This document shows positions 56,310-64,000 of a stretch of 64,000 nt of DNA, piece by piece. Position 1 is the first letter of the stretch. The number at the start of each line of letters is the position of its first letter. The translations under genes and the position numbers were made by a program. The notes under the pieces are model-generated. The model was given only the letters and a program-made list of their open reading frames with translations, was not told the origin of the DNA and ran no database searches. The DNA comes from Planctomycetaceae bacterium (lineage in GTDB: Bacteria > Planctomycetota > Planctomycetia > Pirellulales > Pirellulaceae): contig JAIYDN010000084.1 of the NCBI GenBank assembly GCA_027487485.1, positions 1-64,000 on the forward strand, given 5' to 3'.

Positions 56310-56352
56310 ACTCAGAGGCAACCCACTCAGAGGAAACCCAATCGGAGGACCC
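56310..56352. repeat. 15-bp tandem repeat ahead of the MFS/spermidine synthase gene
   Basis: ACTCAGAGGCAACCC (56310-56324) and ACTCAGAGGAAACCC (56325-56339) differ by one base, and a shorter decayed copy AATCGGAGGACCC follows (56340-56352). On the minus strand the repeat lies 29 to 72 bases before the ATG of the gene ending at 54217, so it falls in its leader. Function unknown. Confidence 0.7.
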
Positions 56353-56379
56353 ACAGTCCATCGCCAAATCGTTTTCAAT

Positions 56380-59300
56380 TTACTTCAGGGTGGTTAGATA
56401 CTCGATCAAGTCCAAGAACTCGGACGGAGCAATCGTTGCACCCAAGTTTTCAGGCATGCTGCTCTGCTTGGCTACCTTACGTTCCTCGATATCTTCGATC
56501 TTAAGCGTTCGAGTCTTTCCTTCAGGCAATGCCAATGTAATCTCCGTTGCGGTTTCTTCTTTCACAAAACCGGCCAAGACTTCATCGTCCGTGGTTCGGA
56601 TCAACTCCGTCAAATACTTCGGATCCATTTTGGCACTGGGCTCAACAATCGATTCGATCAAATCATGGCGATTCAAACGGCCCGCAACCAATGTCATTTC
56701 AGGGCCAAAAGCATAACCTTTGCCGGAAATCTGGTGACAGTTAGCGCAAACGCGTGAAAAGACAGCTTTGCCGTTCTCTGCATTCCCAGGAAGCTTCTCC
56801 AAGGCGGCATAGGCGTTGTTCCTAGCGACTTGCGTTCTGGCTTCTGGTGCTTCGAGAAGGATCTTGATCTGTCGCTCGGCGGCAATGCCTGGCCCCGAAG
56901 TTACCAAGTATTTCTCAATGGCTTCCAAACCCTTAGCGTTTTTCTTCGCTAGGGCTCCGCTTCGATAAAGAGGTTGCCAAGTTTGCTGAAGGGCTGCAAT
57001 CGCGTGCTCATTCACGTAGCTGAGCCACTTGTCTTGTTCCGTCGCAGCAATTTCCATCACCGCATCGACAGATGCCTCGCTTGGAATAAAGCTAAGCCCT
57101 CGCGAGGCTTCGGCTCGAACGCGGGGATGCGCGTCCTTGGAAGCGGCGATCATCAAGTCGGCAGCATTAGGTATCAGTCTTTCTAGATCGGAAACAAAGT
57201 GAACGCCAGCCGATCGAGCACGAAAATCTTTCGCCGAAAGAACTTTCGCTAAAAGATCTTGGTCCACTGTATGATGCAATTGCAACACCCAAAGTGCTTC
57301 CGTAATCAATCGATCGTATTCAGCATCTTGCGTTGAAAGCTTAGATACCCAAGCCTTAACAGCTTGGACAACCTTATCGGCCGCTCGGTCGCTCAATTCG
57401 CGCCGAACGCGATATCGAGTCCGTGGTTCATACTCACGAAACTGCTCCAACAATTCGATTTCCGACTTGCCATATTGAGTCACTGGCTTCAAGAACGGTC
57501 GATCCTTGGCAACCAAGCGATAGATTCGTCCGCGAACGTGGTCACGATTCGGATCACGTTGCGAGTATTGCATGTGACCGATCAGAGCGTTGCACCAGTC
57601 GCCAAACCACAACGCTCCGTCGGGACCAATCTGAGGGTCAGCCGGGCGGAAGTTCTTGTCCTTGCTGCGAATCAAATCATTCGGTTTGCCATCTTTCTTG
57701 AGACGCTCACCCGCTAATCCAGCCTTGTCATCGCGAACATTGAACAAAGGAAGCCCGTTCATGTTGATCACGCAGGCATAGGTAAACTGACCTTGAACGC
57801 TGTCTGGCAGATGTCGCGAATACAAAAATTCGTTCCCGATGACAGGTCGCATTCCTTCATTGTCAAAAATAGGATCCAAGCCACGACGCGGACCGATCTG
57901 TGCACCGGAAAGTCCAGTTGCCCAATGTTGTTGAGCGGTCGTTCCGTCCCCAACAACGCCTTGTCCCCAAGGGTCAAAGGTCATGCACCAAGGATTGCCA
58001 TAACCAGGAGTCGTAAAGCGTCGAAGTTCGAATGTTTTTGGATCCAGTTCAAATGCTCCTGCCGCACCGGACCAACGCTTTGGGCCCCAAGGTGTTTCAA
58101 CGGTGGTGCTCATCGCAACACCTTCCAACATGTGTAGCAGTCCACCGTGCGAGAACTCGAAGGCACCAATCGTGTGGTGCGTGTCGTCGGTTCCCCAACC
58201 ATCCAGAATTTCGACCACTTGGTCGGCTTTGTCGTCTCCGTCCGTGTCCTTCAGCCAAATCAAACGTGGCTGGTCCACCACCAATACTCCACCATCAAAG
58301 AAATCAAACCCAGTGGGGCAATGAAGCTTGTCGTAGAAGACTGTCGACTTGTCTGCTTCGCCATCGGAATTGGTGTCTTCCAAAATGACCAACTTGTCAT
58401 CGGGACGCTTATCACCCGGACGCCATTGTGGATAAGTCGGCATGCATGCAACCCACAAGCGTCCGCGATTGTCGAAATTGATTTGAACTGGTTTTGCAAT
58501 TTCAGGAAACTTGGTCTCCTCAGCAAACAACTTGATCTCCATTCCATCCGCGACTTCTGTTGCGGCGATGAACTCCGATGGGCTCAAGTACTTCAGTTCT
58601 TCGGGTTCTGAATAATCTTGGCGTGGATCACCAAACCGAGTCGGCGGAATCAGCAAGGCTTCCGTCACGGAATCATCGATGGGGGCTGGCGTTTTGCCTG
58701 CAACAAGATCCCAAATTGCGGCGTCACGCAAAGCGGCCATTGCACGAATTTTGAGATACTCGCGAGGGAACGTTTCATGGTCCCAAGTACGACGACCACC
58801 ATAAACATACCAACCATTAAGCATCCGATAATCTTGAGCATGAACCCAGCTCTTGTCGTTCACCATGTCGCGAACTTTAGCAAACTGCGACGAGTTCACA
58901 GCCAGCGGTTTGCCAAACAAGGCTTCATCCAACAAGCTTCCCAAAAGCGCTTCTCCTTGGTTGACCAAAGCGAACCCTTTGAGTGTGTATTGGCATTTCG
59001 GTTCGGCATCGAACGCTTTCTTGGTCTTGGCGAAAACATCTACCACAGGAATGTTCTTCTGCTTGCCAATTTCGATGACCGCTTGGGAGTAAACAGCCAA
59101 GTTCTCATTCAGCTTTTCTGCGTTTGGCAGAAGCGGGTCGTTCGTGTTTTCGAATGCAATCGGAGTCACCAGAACGAACCGTACCTTGCTGCCGGTGTCG
59201 TCGCGTGTGTAGCGTTCTGAAAACTGCTGCAAGAAGGATTCGTACGCTCGCTTGAAGCTGTCTACATTTCCAGCCCCAGCATAGGATTCATTGGACCCGA

Positions 59301-59712
59301 AAAAGCAAATCACCGTGTCGGGCGAAAAGTTGTACAGGGGATCATCCAGCAAGTCGTAGTTACCAGGCCGTTGGCGGTTTCCTACTTCATCGGCAGGTCT
59401 TGCAAAATTGCGAACCAGAAGCTTTTTCTCTGGGTGCCTTAGATGAAGAAGCGTTTCGAAGTTGCCGTACAGATTCATTTTTTCGGCGGTCGAATTTCCT
59501 ACCAGAGCGATCCGTTCCCCTTCAAAAAATTGCAACGGCAGAGTCGATGGTTTCTGCTCCGGGCGGGCCGGACGAGCAGGCATCTTCAGCAATTCTTTTC
59601 CTGGAACATCAGAATCTGCGGCAACCAGATTCGTTCCTGTCGGGGCAAGCCACCCCAAGCAAAGGACTACAAAAAGACGGGACAAAAGCCGAGTTTTTGG
59701 AAATGAAATCAT
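56380..59712 (-). CDS. Giant PVC-type heme-binding CxxCH protein with SGNH-like front domain and HEAT-like repeats
   Basis: A 1110-residue exported protein. A signal peptide (about 1-32) is followed by an SGNH/GDSL-like domain (about 60-270). A PVC-type membrane-bound dehydrogenase-like propeller (about 380-760) includes NFDNRGRLWVACMPTYPQW, DTNSDGEADK and QIGPDGALWFGDWCNALIGHMQ. A helical repeat region follows (about 790-960), and a C-terminal cytochrome c module has CANCH. The family is typical of planctomycetes and verrucomicrobia. In the SGNH part the block I Ser (GNS) and block III Asn (GSNES) remain, but the block V Asp/His is not evident. Function unknown; periplasmic redox or sugar-related work is inferred. 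Confidence 0.85.
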   Translation of the reverse strand: MISFPKTRLLSRLFVVLCLGWLAPTGTNLVAADSDVPGKELLKMPARPARPEQKPSTLPLQFFEGERIALVGNSTAEKMNLYGNFETLLHLRHPEKKLLVRNFARPADEVGNRQRPGNYDLLDDPLYNFSPDTVICFFGSNESYAGAGNVDSFKRAYESFLQQFSERYTRDDTGSKVRFVLVTPIAFENTNDPLLPNAEKLNENLAVYSQAVIEIGKQKNIPVVDVFAKTKKAFDAEPKCQYTLKGFALVNQGEALLGSLLDEALFGKPLAVNSSQFAKVRDMVNDKSWVHAQDYRMLNGWYVYGGRRTWDHETFPREYLKIRAMAALRDAAIWDLVAGKTPAPIDDSVTEALLIPPTRFGDPRQDYSEPEELKYLSPSEFIAATEVADGMEIKLFAEETKFPEIAKPVQINFDNRGRLWVACMPTYPQWRPGDKRPDDKLVILEDTNSDGEADKSTVFYDKLHCPTGFDFFDGGVLVVDQPRLIWLKDTDGDDKADQVVEILDGWGTDDTHHTIGAFEFSHGGLLHMLEGVAMSTTVETPWGPKRWSGAAGAFELDPKTFELRRFTTPGYGNPWCMTFDPWGQGVVGDGTTAQQHWATGLSGAQIGPRRGLDPIFDNEGMRPVIGNEFLYSRHLPDSVQGQFTYACVINMNGLPLFNVRDDKAGLAGERLKKDGKPNDLIRSKDKNFRPADPQIGPDGALWFGDWCNALIGHMQYSQRDPNRDHVRGRIYRLVAKDRPFLKPVTQYGKSEIELLEQFREYEPRTRYRVRRELSDRAADKVVQAVKAWVSKLSTQDAEYDRLITEALWVLQLHHTVDQDLLAKVLSAKDFRARSAGVHFVSDLERLIPNAADLMIAASKDAHPRVRAEASRGLSFIPSEASVDAVMEIAATEQDKWLSYVNEHAIAALQQTWQPLYRSGALAKKNAKGLEAIEKYLVTSGPGIAAERQIKILLEAPEARTQVARNNAYAALEKLPGNAENGKAVFSRVCANCHQISGKGYAFGPEMTLVAGRLNRHDLIESIVEPSAKMDPKYLTELIRTTDDEVLAGFVKEETATEITLALPEGKTRTLKIEDIEERKVAKQSSMPENLGATIAPSEFLDLIEYLTTLK

Positions 59713-59853
59713 GTTCGGTGGCTAGGAAGGTGGGAGGGGGGGATGGAAGGAACGGTGCTGCGTCAACAAGTGAAAACCTGGACGTGGTTCCAGCATAATT
59801 CGATGCTGGAACCGACGCACTCAAAATCTACCCGTCAAATCTACTGACAAAAT

Positions 59854-60414
59854 CTATTCGTCCATAACATCGGTTTCGCGACTCTTGGAGAGTTCACCGA
59901 CGGCATTCTCGTATTTTTTGGTCAGTTCTTGAATTTCTTCCTTGGTCTTATCGCGATCGTCTTCGCTGATAACTTTCTCTTTTTCCGCTGTGTCGACGGC
60001 TTTGTTTGCGTCGCGGCGGACGTTGCGGATCGACACGCGTGATTCTTCCGACAGTTCCTTAATCCGGGCTACCAGCTTCTTGCGGACATCGGTGCTCAAG
60101 GGTGGAATGTTGATTCGAATAATCCGACCGTCGTTTTGCGGATTCAGCCCCAATTCGCTGGCAACAATCGCCTTCTCAATGTCCTTGATCGTGCTTGGGT
60201 CGAACGGGCGAATCACCAACTGTTGTGGTTCCGGAGCACCCACGCTCGCCAGTTGCTTCAAGGGTGTTTGAGAACCATAAACAGTCACCTTCACCGAGTC
60301 GAGCAGGCCAGGGGTGGCGCGTCCGGTTCGGATACCAGCGAGGTTATTTTTAAGAACCCCAAGGGCTTTTTCCATGCGTTCTTCAGCGTCCATCAAGATT
60401 TCTTCGACAATCAT
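59854..60414 (-). CDS. frr: Ribosome recycling factor
   Basis: A 186-residue factor that, with EF-G, splits post-termination ribosomes. The family blocks are RTGRATPGLLDSVKVTVYG, PLKQLASVGAPEPQQLVIRPFD, NDGRIIRINIPPLSTDVRKKLV and SIRNVRRDANKAV. The length equals the family standard. The ATG at 60414 (MIVEEILMDAEERMEKAL) was chosen; the longer upstream frame lacks similarity. It follows pyrH by 94 bp, the usual order, but rpsB and tsf are not upstream. Confidence 0.96.
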   Translation of the reverse strand: MIVEEILMDAEERMEKALGVLKNNLAGIRTGRATPGLLDSVKVTVYGSQTPLKQLASVGAPEPQQLVIRPFDPSTIKDIEKAIVASELGLNPQNDGRIIRINIPPLSTDVRKKLVARIKELSEESRVSIRNVRRDANKAVDTAEKEKVISEDDRDKTKEEIQELTKKYENAVGELSKSRETDVMDE

Positions 60415-60508
60415 AATTTGCTCCGAATTGAGAGAAGGGGGTGTTGCGAAATGGGAGAGAGGTAAACCTGAGGGCATCACGACGATGCCAAGACCATGCG
60501 ATTGATGC

Positions 60509-61294
60509 TTAGGTAGCGTTGATCAAGATGCGTTCGCCAGAGGCACTTCGAGGACTGATTCGAGTGCCCACTTTTTGGCCGCTTACGGCTTTGACGATGT
60601 TGCCATCTTTCTTGAAATTGAAAATCAAGATGGGTAACTGATGAGTTCGGCACTGTGCAATCGCCGTGGAATCCATCACTTTTAGGTTTTTCTCCATGAC
60701 CGTATCGTAATCCAATTCACGGTAAAGAATCGCATGAGGGTTCTTTTCTGGATCTTCGCTGTACACACCGTCCACACGAGTTGCCTTAAGCACAATATCG
60801 GCGTCCAATTCAAGACCGCGGTTGGCAGCAGCCGTATCGGTGGTGACGTACGGAGCTCCCGTGCCAGCAGCCAAAATCACGATTCGCCCTTTTTCCAAAT
60901 GCCGAATGGCTCGGCGGCGAATAAAGGATTCCGCAACCCCATCCATCTTGATAGCCGACATGACCCGAGTCGCACAGCCAATGCTTTCCAAAGCATCTTG
61001 CATGGCCAGCGCGTTGATCACCGTCGCCAACATCCCCATGTAATGGGCGGTCGCTTCTTGAATCAGCTCTCCGCTGGAGCCCTTGAATTGTGCGCCGCGA
61101 AGGATGTTTCCCCCACCCACCACCAAGGCAATCTGACATCCAAGTTCGTGGGCTTGCTTGACTTGCTTGGCGATCACGGTCACCTCGTCCATGCTGATGC
61201 CGCGTTCGCCGGCATGAGCCAGACTCTCACCGCTCAACTTCAGAATGACTCGTTTGTATTGCGGCCGATGCTTTTCTGCGGATTCCTCTGGCAT
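60509..61294 (-). CDS. pyrH: UMP kinase
   Basis: A 261-residue hexameric UMP kinase of the amino acid kinase fold. Motifs are [52 protein letters not shown] (the GTP/UMP region) and [10 protein letters not shown]. It makes UDP from UMP and is usually controlled by GTP and UTP. It precedes frr. Upstream lies a short gap with an 18-bp duplication, then the divergent fabI. The rpsB-tsf pair that often precedes pyrH is missing. Confidence 0.96.
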   Translation of the reverse strand: MPEESAEKHRPQYKRVILKLSGESLAHAGERGISMDEVTVIAKQVKQAHELGCQIALVVGGGNILRGAQFKGSSGELIQEATAHYMGMLATVINALAMQDALESIGCATRVMSAIKMDGVAESFIRRRAIRHLEKGRIVILAAGTGAPYVTTDTAAANRGLELDADIVLKATRVDGVYSEDPEKNPHAILYRELDYDTVMEKNLKVMDSTAIAQCRTHQLPILIFNFKKDGNIVKAVSGQKVGTRISPRSASGERILINAT

Positions 61295-61321
61295 TGCGTC
61301 AGGACTTTATTTTTCGTGTGC

Positions 61322-61357
61322 GAAGTGACAATCGACTGCGAAGTGACAATCGACTGG
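61322..61357. repeat. 18-bp direct duplication upstream of pyrH
   Basis: GAAGTGACAATCGACTGC (61322-61339) is followed directly by GAAGTGACAATCGACTGG (61340-61357), a tandem duplication with one final mismatch. It lies 28 to 63 bases before the pyrH start, in the divergent pyrH/fabI promoter region. Repeated operators often look like this, but a slippage event is as likely. Confidence 0.75.
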
Positions 61358-61518
61358 GTCGAACCGCCTTTTTCCAAATTCGCCGGACCGACCGATGAAT
61401 AATAACCGGAAATGCAAGTCGCCACGAGAAGGGTCTTGTCGATTATGGTCGGAAACGTGTAGGCTACGAGAATTGTCGTTTGCTTACCGCTATTCTCGTT
61501 TGGACGGAGTTTTGGGTC

Positions 61519-62343
61519 ATGAAATTATTTGAGGGCAAGAAGGGATTGATTCTCGGGGTCGCCAACGATCGCTCCATCGCATGGGCTATCGCTCAAGAAA
61601 TCATGGAACACGGCGGAGTTTGTGGTTTTTCGCACCTTCCCGATAAGCCCGAAGACGACAAAAAGAAGAATCGCATGCGAGTGTCGAAATGCACCTCCCA
61701 ATACGAAAGCCAAACCGCTTTCCTCGAGCCGTTGGATGTTCAAGACGACGCACAAGTCGACGCGTTCATGAAAATGGCTGGTGAAAAGCTAGGAAATATT
61801 GACTTCTTGCTGCACTCCATCGCCTTCGCAGACCGTGATGATCTGTCTCGCGATACCGTCGAAACCAGCCGAGCTGGATTCAAGCTGGCGATGGACGTCA
61901 GCGTCTACAGCTTGATTTCGGTCACCAATGCAGCCCGGCCTTACTTGAATCCCGAAGCTTCCGTTCTCGCGATGACCTACTTCGGCGGCGAAAAGTGCGT
62001 ACCGGGCTACAACGTCATGGGAATTTGCAAAGCAGCTTTGGACGCCACCATTCGTTACTTGGCATACGACATGGGTCCAAAGAACATTCGAGTCAACGCG
62101 GTCAGCGCCGGCCCACTGAAAACACTCGCAGGCGTTGCTGCCGGAGTCGGTGAAATGCAAGAATACTATGGCTTTGTTGCCCCGATGGGACGCTGCGTCA
62201 CCCACGAAGAAGTGGGACGCTCCGGCGCCTACCTCCTCAGCAACTACAGCAATGGAATCACTGGCGAAATCCTACATGTGGATGCTGGGTACAACATCAT
62301 GGGCAGCCCAGGACGACTGCTTTACGAATTCGCCAAGAAGTAA
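61519..62343 (+). CDS. fabI: Enoyl-[acyl-carrier-protein] reductase (NADH) FabI
   Basis: A 274-residue short-chain reductase completing the fatty acid elongation cycle. The family start GLILGVANDRSIAWAIAQ is at about 9-26, the active-site Tyr pair is Y154 (MTYFG) and Y164, and the Lys is K171, in GYNVMGICKAAL with the FabI spacing Y-x6-K. Length and motifs are standard. The ATG at 61519 was chosen because it opens directly at KLFEGKKG. It is divergent from pyrH and followed by tyrA. Confidence 0.95.
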   Translation: MKLFEGKKGLILGVANDRSIAWAIAQEIMEHGGVCGFSHLPDKPEDDKKKNRMRVSKCTSQYESQTAFLEPLDVQDDAQVDAFMKMAGEKLGNIDFLLHSIAFADRDDLSRDTVETSRAGFKLAMDVSVYSLISVTNAARPYLNPEASVLAMTYFGGEKCVPGYNVMGICKAALDATIRYLAYDMGPKNIRVNAVSAGPLKTLAGVAAGVGEMQEYYGFVAPMGRCVTHEEVGRSGAYLLSNYSNGITGEILHVDAGYNIMGSPGRLLYEFAKK

Positions 62344-62449
62344 TCTGGGTGATTTACGGGCGGTGACTCGAAATGCCCCTAATTCTTGCTTTTGAAACTT
62401 GGGCAAGGTAGTTCGCAATTTCCGGATTCACGGTTACACTTGGGCATAA

Positions 62450-62477
62450 CTTTAGGGGACTCGTTGTTCCCCTAAAG
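62450..62477 (+). terminator. Hairpin between fabI and tyrA, possible terminator
   Basis: CTTTAGGGG (62450-62458) pairs with CCCCTAAAG (62469-62477), a perfect 9-bp stem with a 10-base loop. It is about 106 bp after the fabI stop and 68 bp before the tyrA ATG. No T-run follows, so it may be a terminator of weak type or a regulatory leader hairpin. Confidence 0.5.
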
Positions 62478-62545
62478 CATGATTGCGGATTGTTTTCCTC
62501 GTGTTTTCGGATGCGTTCCAGCACCACTCGAATCCTTGAGCATCT

Positions 62546-63400
62546 ATGGTTTGGCAGCGAGTTTGTATTATTGGAGTTGGGTTGCTCGGCGGCTCAATCG
62601 GTCTCGCATTGAAACGAAAGCGACTTGCCAAACAAGTCGTTGGGGTCGGCCGCAACATCGCTAAACTGGAAACCGCTATTCATCGCGGCGCAATCGACTT
62701 GGCCACCGACGATATCTTGGTGGGGGCCAAAGACGCCGACTTGGTGATTGCGTGCACGCCTGTTCAGTCCATCGTGGACTCGCTTTGCGTCGCTGCAAGC
62801 GTGGCCACCTCCAACGCCATCTTAACGGATGTTGGCAGCACCAAACAAAGCATCACGCGATCGGCTCTGGGTAGGCTTTCCCCCAAGCAATTCATTGGCA
62901 GCCACCCTATCGCGGGCGGACACCACAGCGGGGTCGAACACGCGGTCGGAACGCTCATCGACGGAGCCCTCGTGGTGATCACGCCGTCCGAAAACACCGA
63001 CCCAGAATTAGTAGATCGAATGTCAGGTTTTTGGGAATCGATGGGAGCAAGAATTTGCATCCTTTCGCCCCAAGATCACGACGAAGCACTCGCCGTCGCT
63101 AGCCACCTGCCTCACATGGTCGCATCGGCCCTTGCTAACTCAACTCCACCCGAAATTCTCCAGTTTGTCGGCAAGGGATGGATGGATTCAACGCGTATCG
63201 CGGCCAGTAACTCGCAATTATGGCGACAGATCTTGGAAGAAAACCATGTGCCTGCCTTACAAGCGATGAAGAACTTTGCCACAATTTGCGATTCATGGGT
63301 CGAAGCTCTAGAAAAAGGAGACTTCGATCAGATCGAACAACTACTCAAAGCGGGAAAAGCAACACGTGAGGCTGTGGCAAGTAGACATTCATCCGGCTAA
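62546..63400 (+). CDS. tyrA: Prephenate/arogenate dehydrogenase
   Basis: A 284-residue NAD(P)-dependent dehydrogenase of tyrosine synthesis. The dinucleotide motif VGLLGGSIG is at 11-19, DVGSTKQ at 95-101, and the substrate His H120 in GSHPIAGGHHSGVEHA. The length is that of stand-alone bacterial TyrA; no chorismate mutase domain is fused. The start at 62546 has the Rossmann strand at residue 5. The gene overlaps the start of purL by 35 bp if the GTG start is used. Confidence 0.92.
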   Translation: MVWQRVCIIGVGLLGGSIGLALKRKRLAKQVVGVGRNIAKLETAIHRGAIDLATDDILVGAKDADLVIACTPVQSIVDSLCVAASVATSNAILTDVGSTKQSITRSALGRLSPKQFIGSHPIAGGHHSGVEHAVGTLIDGALVVITPSENTDPELVDRMSGFWESMGARICILSPQDHDEALAVASHLPHMVASALANSTPPEILQFVGKGWMDSTRIAASNSQLWRQILEENHVPALQAMKNFATICDSWVEALEKGDFDQIEQLLKAGKATREAVASRHSSG

Positions 63401-64000
63401 CGGGCAACCGGATTCTCTCGGGCTCGCGGCAGTCAAGTCCGCAACCGAACTAGGTATCGCAAGCGATTTGGCAATGGAGGCGGCATACGGCTTTCTGTTG
63501 CAAGGGGATCTCGATGAGACGCAGGCGAATAAGATTGCCAATGAACTGTTGGCAGACCCTATCGCACAAAAATGTGTGACAGCGATCGTTGGGCAGCCAG
63601 CACTGAACGCTCCTCGTTCGTTCTCATCCAACGACTGCACCTTGATCTATGCGATGCCCAAAGCCGGGGTCATGGACCCCGTAGCCCAAAGCACGTTGAA
63701 CATGTTGCTTGGACTAAAGTATCCAGTGGAAGAGGTACGTACATTCCGCAAGTATTGGGTTCGCAGCGCACAAGGCGCCCCTGAAAAATCAGTGGTCCAG
63801 CGACTCTGCCAAAAGATTCTCGCCAATGACTCGATCGAACAAGTTAATGTCGGGCCGCTTCAGATGGAGCAACTCGCGGTCGGTGCCCCTTATCAATTTC
63901 AATTGGTAATGGTTCCCATTTGCGATCTCGATGAAGACGCATTGATGGTTCTCAGCAAAAGCGGACAGCTTTATCTTTCCATAGCTGAAATGCGAACCGT
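63366..64000 (+). CDS. purL: Phosphoribosylformylglycinamidine synthase, N-terminal PurS-like part (truncated by window)
   Basis: An open frame of about 211 codons runs from a GTG at 63366 to the window edge without a stop. The translation has a PurS-like signature, GVMDPVAQSTLNMLLGL followed by VEEVRTFRKYW, and a second region that is probably another PurS-like unit. It ends SIAEMRTV, the usual entry into the large PurL domain. PurL makes FGAM from FGAR and glutamine in purine synthesis. PurS fused to PurL is known in some bacteria and seems usual in planctomycetes. It overlaps tyrA by 35 bp; a later in-frame start would reduce the overlap. Confidence 0.82.
   Translation, partial: MRLWQVDIHPANGQPDSLGLAAVKSATELGIASDLAMEAAYGFLLQGDLDETQANKIANELLADPIAQKCVTAIVGQPALNAPRSFSSNDCTLIYAMPKAGVMDPVAQSTLNMLLGLKYPVEEVRTFRKYWVRSAQGAPEKSVVQRLCQKILANDSIEQVNVGPLQMEQLAVGAPYQFQLVMVPICDLDEDALMVLSKSGQLYLSIAEMRT

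Overview
The window looks like a chromosomal stretch from a planctomycete, most likely of the Pirellula/Rhodopirellula group. This is inferred from gene content, not from a database search. The planctomycete hallmarks are: a DUF1549/DUF1553 protein with a cytochrome c-like CxxCH module (24776-27019), a giant PVC-type CxxCH protein with an SGNH-like front domain (56380-59712), a BBP7-type outer-membrane barrel (52659-54071), a DUF1080 secreted sugar hydrolase (21099-21890), several PQQ-type propellers, FHA and zinc-ribbon/DUF4190 proteins, and a tetrahydromethanopterin C1 enzyme (ftr, 48736-49683). Nearly the whole window is coding. I saw no tRNA, rRNA, transposase, integrase, phage gene or CRISPR array, so it reads as core chromosome rather than a mobile island.

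Layout. 1-265: tandem and dispersed non-coding repeats. 266-8823 (minus): a long run transcribed as prc, a membrane-anchored PQQ propeller, ruvC, ruvA, an SMP-30 lactonase, glyA, a lone receiver domain and a methyltransferase; the first four overlap each other. 8990-17674 (plus): a small membrane protein coupled to radC, two unrelated peptide transporters (POT and OPT) separated by a palindromic element, an ABC-2 permease and a DUF58 protein. 17747-20748 (minus): glnB-glnD nitrogen signalling. 21099-24629: secreted hydrolase, AsmA-like protein and an orphan NMT1-type binding protein. 24776-31534 (minus): secG, yicC, gmk, rpoZ, coaC, coaB, a BshB1-like deacetylase, then the DUF1553 protein. 31903-40427 (plus): a Cys-rich repeat protein with a strong terminator, a three-gene set (unknown anchored protein, HTTM protein, Tat-exported TIM barrel), tgt and a large MscS/MscK channel. 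40447-48498 (minus): a hydrolase-like protein that lacks its nucleophile, an FHA protein, gcvT-gcvH-lipM, and sucC-sucD. 48736-54071 (plus): ftr, zinc-ribbon/DUF4190 protein, PQQ propeller, anchored thioredoxin, BBP7 barrel. 54217-61294 (minus): MFS/spermidine synthase fusion, giant CxxCH protein, pyrH-frr. 61519-64000 (plus): fabI, tyrA and the start of a PurS-PurL fusion cut by the window edge.

How the genes fit together. Several blocks are coherent pathways: recombination (ruvCA), one-carbon and glycine metabolism (glyA, gcvT-gcvH, lipM, plus ftr in the H4MPT route), CoA synthesis (coaC, coaB), TCA (sucCD), nitrogen sensing (glnB-glnD), and translation or nucleotide housekeeping (rpoZ, gmk, pyrH, frr, tgt). 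I found no convincing new multi-gene defence or biosynthetic system. The most unusual points are at residue level: a Phe in place of the nucleophilic Ser in the 40447-42930 hydrolase fold, a Ser in place of the catalytic Asn in CoaC, and a degraded SGNH triad in the giant CxxCH protein. Also notable are the winged-helix extension on RadC, the HTTM cassette, and several unexplained short tandem repeats between genes.
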